Of a stretch of 41,910 nucleotides of DNA, positions 8,222 through 13,861 are shown in pieces; within the stretch, counting starts at the first letter, position 1, and each line of letters starts with the position of its first letter. Position numbers and translations under genes: made by a program. The notes beneath the pieces are model-generated. The model saw only the letters and a program-made list of their open reading frames with translations, was not told where the DNA came from and did no database searches. This DNA is from Mycobacterium arosiense ATCC BAA-1401 = DSM 45069 (GTDB lineage Bacteria > Actinomycetota > Actinomycetes > Mycobacteriales > Mycobacteriaceae): positions 1 through 41,910 of the forward strand of contig NZ_MVHG01000040.1 of NCBI RefSeq assembly GCF_002086125.1, written 5' to 3'.

Positions 8222-9606
8222 ACCGAACCTCCAAGGGCCTGTTGGTAATCGACGATGCTGCCGCCCGGGTGCGCGGCGAGATAGCGATGCGCGCCGGCCG
8301 GCGTCCCGAACGGCAGATAGGTCTGGCCGTTTTGCACCCAGACCGCCTTGTCGGCGAACCACCGGGTGCCCAGTTCCGCGTCGGGAACATAGGCGGCGCG
8401 GACTTTGGCGCCGTGGGCGGTCGCGTCCCGCACGGCCCGCAGCAGGTCTGTCGGGTTGGCCAGCGTCTGGGTGGAATCAGCGCCTTCGAGCCATAATTCG
8501 CTTGCCAGGGTGGGATCCCCGCGCAGCGCGGACGGGTTGGCGGTGGCGGCCCGGGCAGCGTCGTAGTTGCGGCCACGAGCGCCGAACACGGTGCGCAACG
8601 GCCCGTCCTGGACGAAGCCTGGCACGTCGAGGTCGGCGAAGTCGCCGATCGACTTCAGGTACGGCACATCGTTTTTCAGCGCCTCCACCAGTGATGGTTT
8701 GAGCGTGGTGTCGAACGAGGTGCCACCGGGTCCGTTGTAGAGGTACACCACTTCCTGCGGCAGCCCGCTCTGCTGGGCGACGATGCGGGCGGCCTGAAGG
8801 GGCTTGGAGTTCAAGAAGTCGGTGGCGTCGAGTTGGGCCTGCAGGAAGGCGCCCAGCACCTCCGGATGCGACGCCGCATACGAGCGCCGCACCACCACCC
8901 CGTGCAGGGTGGGCAGGTTCAGTTCGGCGCCGTCGTACAGCAGTTTGGCCTTGCCCTGATACACCAACAGCCCCGGCCAGGCGACGAACTGCGAAAGACC
9001 CTGAACCTGACCGGATTCCAGAGCCGAGGCGCCCACCTGCGGTTGCTGGTTGAGCACTTCCACACCTTTGATCCCGGCCCTGTCCAGCGCCCGCATCAAC
9101 GTGCCGTGACCGGCCGATCCCACACTGGCCGAGACCTTGGAGCCGGCCAGGTCGCTCAACGTGGTCGCCGACGAACCCGGCGCCACCACCACCATGTTCA
9201 GGGCGCCCTTGGGGTTGTAACCCGTGATCGAGACGATCTCGGTTTTCGCCAGCGGGTTGGCCTGCGTCTTGGAGCCGTTGATCAGCATCGGATAGTCGCC
9301 CATCGAGCCGATGTCGATCTTTTCGGCGAGCATCTGCGCGGTGATCGGGGCGCCGGTGTCGTAATCCTGCCACCGCACCGCGTATTTCGTGCCGGTGCGG
9401 GTGGTGGTGTCGGCCAGCCGGTGTTCCAGGTAGCCCTGCGCGCGCAGCAGCGTACCCGCGGTGACCGTGTTGATGGTCTTGGACTGATATCCCACCACCA
9501 CGTTGACCACGCCGGACGACTGCGACAGGGATTCCAGTGAGCAACCGGAGGTGAGCGCGGCGATCGCGATCACGACCGACGCCAGCGCAATGGCGCGTCG
9601 TTTCAT
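8218..9606 (-). CDS. Substrate-binding lipoprotein of NitT/TauT type with a NosL-like C-terminal domain
   Basis: This 462-residue lipoprotein has an MKRR start, a hydrophobic segment and the lipobox LTSGC (Cys22). The body is a NitT/TauT-type binding protein: the KIDIGSMGDYPML loop, ALNMVVVAPGSSATTLSDLAG and SVGSAGHGTLMRAL are the usual ligand-pocket and hinge segments. About the last 75 residues do not belong to that fold. WFADKAVWVQNG, LPFGTPAGAHRYLAAHPGG and the closing DYQQAL resemble the C-terminal half of NosL, a periplasmic copper-handling accessory protein of nitrous oxide reductase. The protein should sit on the outer face of the membrane and feed the permease. It starts 25 bp after the ferredoxin stop. 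The ligand is unknown. Confidence 0.87.
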   Translation of the reverse strand: MKRRAIALASVVIAIAALTSGCSLESLSQSSGVVNVVVGYQSKTINTVTAGTLLRAQGYLEHRLADTTTRTGTKYAVRWQDYDTGAPITAQMLAEKIDIGSMGDYPMLINGSKTQANPLAKTEIVSITGYNPKGALNMVVVAPGSSATTLSDLAGSKVSASVGSAGHGTLMRALDRAGIKGVEVLNQQPQVGASALESGQVQGLSQFVAWPGLLVYQGKAKLLYDGAELNLPTLHGVVVRRSYAASHPEVLGAFLQAQLDATDFLNSKPLQAARIVAQQSGLPQEVVYLYNGPGGTSFDTTLKPSLVEALKNDVPYLKSIGDFADLDVPGFVQDGPLRTVFGARGRNYDAARAATANPSALRGDPTLASELWLEGADSTQTLANPTDLLRAVRDATAHGAKVRAAYVPDAELGTRWFADKAVWVQNGQTYLPFGTPAGAHRYLAAHPGGSIVDYQQALGGSV

Positions 9607-9631
9607 CGAAGATCCTGGGGTTGAATGCTTT

Positions 9632-9862
9632 TCAGCGAAGGAGATAGGGCATGTTGACGGTGACGGCGCCGGTGGGACAGCGGGCCGCGCAGGGGCCGCA
9701 GTACCAGCACTCGTCGACGTGCATGAAGGCCTTGTTGGTCTCCGGGTCGATGGCCAGCGCATCGAGGGGGCAGACCTCGACGCACAGCGTGCAGCCGTCT
9801 ATACACAGCGACTCGTCGATGGTGACCGGCACGTCGGCGCGGTTGTTGTTGATCAGCGTCAT
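9632..9862 (-). CDS. Two [4Fe-4S] ferredoxin, AprB-like
   Basis: This 76-residue ferredoxin has two cluster motifs. The first is C20-IDG-C24-TL-C27-VEV-C31-P, with three residues between the first two cysteines instead of the usual two. The second is C53-WY-C56-GP-C59-AAR-C63-P. A tryptophan directly after C53 is also found in AprB, the ferredoxin subunit of APS reductase, where it lies on the electron path to FAD. The long AprB C-terminal tail is absent. Its ATG overlaps the GntR stop (ATGA). It probably passes electrons to or from the flavoprotein encoded four genes downstream. Confidence 0.92.
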   Translation of the reverse strand: MTLINNNRADVPVTIDESLCIDGCTLCVEVCPLDALAIDPETNKAFMHVDECWYCGPCAARCPTGAVTVNMPYLLR

Positions 9863-10596
9863 GGGTCGCTCCTCATCAGGTTGCCGCGCATGGTGATTCG
9901 GTCGCCGCGCATCCGGATGTACTCCAGGTCGACGGGTGTGCCGTCGGCCAGGCTGGTGAGCCGCTCCAGCATCAGCAGCGCCGCGCCGTCGGGCACCTGC
10001 AGCGTGGCCGCCGAGTGCGCATCGGCCGGGATGGCCTCGAGCGCCAACGCCGCCGAGCCCAGCCGCTGCCCGCTCACCTGCTCGATGAGGGAGAACAGGT
10101 CGTTGGTCTCCAGCGGATGGTCGAGCACCTGCCGGCCGATGTCCGGGGCGAGGTAGGTGAGGTCCAGGCTGAGCGGCAGCTCACCCAGGTAACGCAACCG
10201 CTCGACGAACACCGCCTGCTCACCCGGCTGCAGCCGCAGCCGGCGGGCCACCGACGGCGGCGCGGTGACCGGCATCGCGGCGCGCACCTCGTTGCGGACC
10301 TCACCGAAATCCTTGAACGCCTCCTTCAGGCCCAGCAGCGCGTCGAGCCCGTGATCGTACTTGCGCTGCGCGACGTGCGTGCCCACCTTCGGCCCGCGGT
10401 CGATCAGCCCCTCTTGCTTGAGGACGGCCAGAGCCTCGCGAATGGTGTTGCGCGATACCGAAAATTCGGCGGCCAGCTGCTGTTCGGCGGGCAGGCCCGC
10501 CGGATAGGCGTCGGCGTGGATCTGCTGGCGCAGCACGTCGGCGACCCGGCGGGCGCGGTCGGCCCTGGGTCTGCCAATCGGTACCGGATGCGCCAC
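9859..10596 (-). CDS. GntR-family transcriptional regulator with UTRA effector domain
   Basis: This protein of about 245 residues has an N-terminal winged helix-turn-helix (EQQLAAEFSVSRNTIREAL, then LKQEGLIDRGPKVGTHV) and a C-terminal UTRA ligand-binding domain (LRYLGELPLSLDLTYLAP and LEYIRMRGDRITMRGN). Such HutC-type regulators are usually repressors released by a small ligand. It is the first gene of the six-gene operon and overlaps the ferredoxin ATG by 4 bp, so it probably regulates itself and the whole operon, with a ligand related to the transported substrate. The start is uncertain: GTG 10596 lies 7 nt after a -10 box, GTG 10605 overlaps that box, and an open frame continues to 10704. 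Confidence 0.88.
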   Translation of the reverse strand: MAHPVPIGRPRADRARRVADVLRQQIHADAYPAGLPAEQQLAAEFSVSRNTIREALAVLKQEGLIDRGPKVGTHVAQRKYDHGLDALLGLKEAFKDFGEVRNEVRAAMPVTAPPSVARRLRLQPGEQAVFVERLRYLGELPLSLDLTYLAPDIGRQVLDHPLETNDLFSLIEQVSGQRLGSAALALEAIPADAHSAATLQVPDGAALLMLERLTSLADGTPVDLEYIRMRGDRITMRGNLMRSDP

Positions 10597-10603
10597 GGGA
10601 GTC

Positions 10604-10609
10604 ACGCTA
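10604..10609 (-). promoter_or_regulatory. Putative -10 box of the GntR-led operon
   Basis: On the minus strand TAGCGT fits TANNNT and ends 7 nt before GTG 10596, so the operon may be expressed as a leaderless mRNA beginning with the regulator. I found no clear palindromic GntR operator around it. Confidence 0.4.
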
Positions 10610-10820
10610 ACGCAGCTCAAGGCCACTTTTCGGGTCGCCCATCGGCGTCGGAGACGGCGGCCGGGCGTATTGCGCCGGGCGGCCTTTGGGCCCGACCAGC
10701 GCAAACCGCCGCCCGCCTCGTCATTGCGCCACCTGCGAGGCGATGCACGCTTTCCGATCCCGGTGAGCGGAACCCGGGAAGCGACTCGTGAGCGTGGCTG
10801 CGGATCGTGCCCGGGCTTGC

Positions 10821-10826
10821 TAGCGT
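10821..10826 (+). promoter_or_regulatory. Putative -10 box upstream of the small membrane protein
   Basis: TAGCGT matches TANNNT, about 40 nt before GTG 10866, leaving a leader of roughly 30 nt that contains the AAGGA site at 10856-10860. The region from 10610 to 10820, between divergent genes, shows nothing else I can assign. Confidence 0.3.
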
Positions 10827-10865
10827 ACGAAAGACCTCTTGAGTGTTCGAGTTCGAAGGACTGCG

Positions 10866-11324
10866 GTGAGGCCGCTTCGAATCACCGGTGCAATCATCGC
10901 CGCGGGCGGTGGCGTCGCGTTGGTCTCGGCGATGACCGCAATGGAACGCATCGGAGGGTGCGGCAACGGCTACGACCCACCCTGCCCACCGGGCATCGAA
11001 AAAGACTTCTATCTAATGGCCGCGGCGGTGATCGCCGTCGCTGTCGGGTCGATCATGACGTGGGGCTTCGGCCTGGCGGTGGCCATCGTGACCGCGGGGA
11101 TCGCCGCGCTGGTCTATTCGCAGACCGTTCCGCCCAACCTGCGCAGCGGCGAGTTGATCACTGCGGGTGTGTGTTTCGGGCTGCTCGCACTCGGGGTTGC
11201 GATCGGGTCGGGGGCGCTACGCGATGCGGCCGCCAAACGCAAGGCCGCCGAGGACTCAGCCGGAAACGGACTTCGGTCTTCGCGATCCGGGGTGATCGAC
11301 GGACGTTCACAGCTGTGGCGATAG
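10866..11324 (+). CDS. Small membrane protein of unknown function
   Basis: This 152-residue protein has four predicted membrane segments: about residues 6-24, 48-65, 67-85 and 98-118 from this start. The first two are joined by a cysteine-containing loop (GGCGNGYDPPCPPG) that probably faces outside and could form a disulfide. The tail is basic and cytoplasmic. I do not recognise a named family. GTG 10866 is chosen because AAGGA at 10856-10860 lies 5 nt upstream; the TTG at 10839 would add nine residues with no ribosome site. It precedes the response regulator by 115 bp, and that gene has its own predicted promoter, so a shared function is only suggested by proximity. Confidence 0.7.
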   Translation: MRPLRITGAIIAAGGGVALVSAMTAMERIGGCGNGYDPPCPPGIEKDFYLMAAAVIAVAVGSIMTWGFGLAVAIVTAGIAALVYSQTVPPNLRSGELITAGVCFGLLALGVAIGSGALRDAAAKRKAAEDSAGNGLRSSRSGVIDGRSQLWR

Positions 11325-11427
11325 TCCGAGTAGCGTCGGAGTTTGTGCGCGCGACCACAACTCGCGCGCCGGTTCGGTGCGGAGTCGCCCGCCGGCCCGA
11401 AGACGAGGGCGTGCCCGGCGCTCGACG

Positions 11428-11433
11428 TAGCGT
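11428..11433 (+). promoter_or_regulatory. Putative -10 box, leaderless start of the response regulator
   Basis: TAGCGT matches TANNNT and ends exactly 6 nt before ATG 11440. There is no ribosome binding site, so a leaderless mRNA is expected. Confidence 0.5.
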
Positions 11434-11439
11434 TGACCC

Positions 11440-12108
11440 ATGAGAGTCCTGCTCGTTGAGGATGAACCGCGGCTGTCCGCGACGGTGGCCAGGGGGCTCA
11501 AGGCGGAGGGGTTCGTCGTCGTGGCCGTCGGCAACGGTGTCGACGGTCTGCGGGAGGCCACCGACAACGCCTTTGACGCCATCGTGCTCGACATCATGCT
11601 GCCCGGCCTCAGCGGCTATGAGGTGCTGCGCCGGATGCGGTGCCGCAACGTGTGGACGCCGGTGCTCATGCTCACCGCCAAGGACGGTGAGTACGACGAG
11701 ACCGACGCCTTCGATCTGGGTGCGGATGACTATCTGACGAAGCCGTTCTCGTTCCGGGTGCTGGTGGCGCGGTTGCGGGCGCTGGTTCGCCGCGGCGCAC
11801 CGGCGCGGCCGGTGGTGCTCAAAGCCGGGTCGCTGGCGCTCGATCCCATCCGGCACACGGTCAAACGGGGCTCGACGCCGATCGCGCTGACCCCCCGCGA
11901 GTACGGGGTGCTCGAGTACCTGATGCGCAACATGGACGTGGTGGTGACCAAGGCCGAGATGTTGCAGAACGTCTGGGATGCCCATCATCGTGGCCCGGAC
12001 AACGTCGTCGAGGTCTATGTGGGCTATCTGCGCCGCAAGATCGACGTTCCCTTCGGCACCAACACCATCGAGACGGTCCGGGGCGTCGGCTACCGATTGC
12101 TGTGCTGA
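11440..12108 (+). CDS. OmpR/PhoB-family response regulator
   Basis: This 222-residue DNA-binding response regulator has an N-terminal receiver domain (acidic pocket E7-D8, phospho-acceptor D51 in VLDIMLPGLSG, switch threonine in LMLTAKD, lysine in YLTKPFS). The C-terminal winged helix has ALTPREYGVLEYLM, then DNVVEVYVGYLRRKID and TVRGVGYRL. It is the expected partner of the histidine kinase encoded on the opposite strand, whose 3' end overlaps this gene by 19 bp. The likely target is the set of three 11-bp repeats at 13520-13552. It resembles mycobacterial TrcR/TcrX/MprA-type regulators, but I cannot assign one of those names. Confidence 0.93.
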   Translation: MRVLLVEDEPRLSATVARGLKAEGFVVVAVGNGVDGLREATDNAFDAIVLDIMLPGLSGYEVLRRMRCRNVWTPVLMLTAKDGEYDETDAFDLGADDYLTKPFSFRVLVARLRALVRRGAPARPVVLKAGSLALDPIRHTVKRGSTPIALTPREYGVLEYLMRNMDVVVTKAEMLQNVWDAHHRGPDNVVEVYVGYLRRKIDVPFGTNTIETVRGVGYRLLC

Positions 12109-13475
12109 GAGTCGCGCCGCGGCAACGTCACGACCATTCTGGTTCCGCCGCCCGGCGGGCCGTCGATGGCGACCGTGCCCTGATGGGCGGCGACGACCTC
12201 GGCGACGATCGCCAGGCCCAGCCCGGTCCCTCCCCCGCTGCGGGCCCGGTCGGAGTCCAGGCGCACGAAACGTTCGAACACCCGGTTGCGGTCGGCGGGA
12301 GCGATTCCGGGGCCGTCATCGCTGACGCTAAGGATCGCCGCCGCGCCGTCGCCGCGGACTTCGATGGCGACACACGAAACCGCGTGTCGGACAGCGTTTT
12401 CGACGAGGTTGCGAATCATCCGCGACATGGCCACCGGGTCGGCGTCCAGGCGCACCGGGCGAAAATCGGTGTGGATGACGCTCGGCGCGTCGCGGCGGGC
12501 CCGGTCGGCCTCGGCCGAAGCGAGGTCGTCGAGGGCCACCGGCTCCTTGCGCCGGACCAGCCGCTGCTCGTCGGCACGGGCCAGCAGCAGCAGGTCTTCG
12601 ATCAGCGTGTGCATGCGCTGCGCCTCGGGCAGCAAGGTGTTGACCGCCAGCTCGGCGTCGAGCAATTCGGGATGGGCCTCGGCCACTTCCAGGCCGGAGA
12701 TGATGGTGGCCAGCGGGCTGCGCAATTCGTGGGACGCGTCGCCGACGAAGCGTTGCTGCGCGCGGTGACCCGCTTCCAGCCGCGAGAGCATCTCGTTCAT
12801 GGTGACGGCCAGGGCCGCGATCTCGTCATGGCTGTCGGGCACCGGGACCCGCTCGGCCAGATCGGACGTCGAGATGTCGGCCACCCTGGTCCGAATCGCG
12901 TCCACCGACTGCAGCGAGCGGCGCACCAGCCAGTAGGTCGCCCCCGCCACCACCGCGACGATCACCGGCGCGCTGCAGGCCAACAGGATCGCCAGGGCTC
13001 GCGCGGTCCCCTCGACCGCCTCGCTGCCCCCTCCCACCAGCACGGTGTAGACACCGGATCGGGTTGCGACCTTTTGGCCGCTGACCCGCATGTCGTCACC
13101 GGTCACCGCGTCGTCGGGCAGGCCGCGACGCAGGTCGAAGTCGAACTGGTTCGGCGCGGCCAGCGGTGTTTTCGGCGCCGAGCCGGATCGCTTGACGACG
13201 TCGCCGTTCGGACCGATCAGCTGGGTCGCGACCACCCGCTGGTCGGTGTGCAGCAACGCGATGTCGAGGTCGTCCAACGAATCGGACCGCAGCGCCTTGG
13301 TGATATCGCGGACCCTTTCGGCGGCGGCGTAGTCGACGCCCGCCAACAGCGACCGGTACAGAATCGCGTCCAGTCCCGCGCCGGCGACGCCGAGCGCGCA
13401 CAGCACGACGACCGCCGACACCGCCGCCGAGCGGGCGGAGATGCCCAGGTGCGGGCGAGCACCGAATTTCCGCAC
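12090..13475 (-). CDS. Two-component sensor histidine kinase
   Basis: This 461-residue membrane sensor kinase has a first membrane segment at about residues 18-38, an extracytoplasmic sensor region to about 158, and a second segment at about 162-186. A HAMP linker follows (MNEMLSRLEAG at its end). The dimerization box is FVGDASHELRSPLATI with phospho-acceptor H249. ATP-binding boxes are N (NLVENAVRH), G1 (DDGPGIAP), F (RVFERFVR) and G2 (GGGTGLGLAI). The sensor region has no domain I recognise. The gene faces the response regulator, and the two 3' ends overlap by 19 bp. Its GTG start is 97 bp from the divergent exported-protein gene, with the 11-bp repeats between them. Confidence 0.93.
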   Translation of the reverse strand: MRKFGARPHLGISARSAAVSAVVVLCALGVAGAGLDAILYRSLLAGVDYAAAERVRDITKALRSDSLDDLDIALLHTDQRVVATQLIGPNGDVVKRSGSAPKTPLAAPNQFDFDLRRGLPDDAVTGDDMRVSGQKVATRSGVYTVLVGGGSEAVEGTARALAILLACSAPVIVAVVAGATYWLVRRSLQSVDAIRTRVADISTSDLAERVPVPDSHDEIAALAVTMNEMLSRLEAGHRAQQRFVGDASHELRSPLATIISGLEVAEAHPELLDAELAVNTLLPEAQRMHTLIEDLLLLARADEQRLVRRKEPVALDDLASAEADRARRDAPSVIHTDFRPVRLDADPVAMSRMIRNLVENAVRHAVSCVAIEVRGDGAAAILSVSDDGPGIAPADRNRVFERFVRLDSDRARSGGGTGLGLAIVAEVVAAHQGTVAIDGPPGGGTRMVVTLPRRDSQHSNR

Positions 13476-13519
13476 GCCCTCAATTCTGCAGGCCCGCGGG
13501 CACAGGAGAGAACACCGAG

Positions 13520-13552
13520 GTCAGCGCGCTCTCAGCGACCTCTCAGCGCAGC
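13520..13552 (+). promoter_or_regulatory. Three 11-bp direct repeats, candidate response-regulator operator
   Basis: TCAGCG occurs at 13521, 13532 and 13543, exactly 11 bp apart; the units are GTCAGCGCGCT, CTCAGCGACCT and CTCAGCGCAGC. One-helical-turn direct repeats are the standard site architecture for OmpR/PhoB regulators. The array ends 5 bp before the -10 box at 13558, the position expected for an activator of the plus-strand gene, and it is also upstream of the divergent kinase gene. Confidence 0.6.
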
Positions 13553-13557
13553 CGTCC

Positions 13558-13563
13558 TAAGCT
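13558..13563 (+). promoter_or_regulatory. Putative -10 box of the small exported protein gene
   Basis: TAAGCT fits TANNNT and ends 9 nt before ATG 13573. It is immediately downstream of the 11-bp repeats, which cover the -35 region. Confidence 0.4.
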
Positions 13564-13572
13564 GACAGGGTC

Positions 13573-13857
13573 ATGTGTGGTACCGGACGCTCTTCGCGTC
13601 GTCCCAATCGTGTGATCACCCGAGTGCTGGTCAGCGCGGCAGTCTTGCTCGGCCCGGGCGTCCTGGTGGCGGCGCCGGCCGGCGCCGACCCCAGTCCGTT
13701 CAGCACCCTGCGCTCGAGCTGCAACCAAACGGCCCCGGCCGGCCGGGACGCGCTGATCCAGGGAATCCGGCGGGGCATCTCGGACTGGTCGCCCGGGGCG
13801 CCGCGCACCTCCGCGCGCACCACCTGCGCAGCCCAGCCGGTTCCGACACCGCGCTGA
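13573..13857 (+). CDS. Small exported protein of unknown function
   Basis: This 94-residue protein has a twin-arginine-free but basic N-terminus, a hydrophobic segment (residues about 14-33) and a likely signal-peptidase site at APAGA-DPSPF, after residue 38. The mature part would be about 56 residues, with two cysteines (C50 and C85) able to form one disulfide. The mature N-terminus DPSPF resembles other small secreted mycobacterial proteins. I cannot assign a function. The -10 box and the 11-bp repeats directly upstream suggest control by the adjacent two-component system. It ends 4 bp before the stop of the convergent decarboxylase gene. Confidence 0.65.
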   Translation: MCGTGRSSRRPNRVITRVLVSAAVLLGPGVLVAAPAGADPSPFSTLRSSCNQTAPAGRDALIQGIRRGISDWSPGAPRTSARTTCAAQPVPTPR

Positions 13858-13861
13858 TCGC

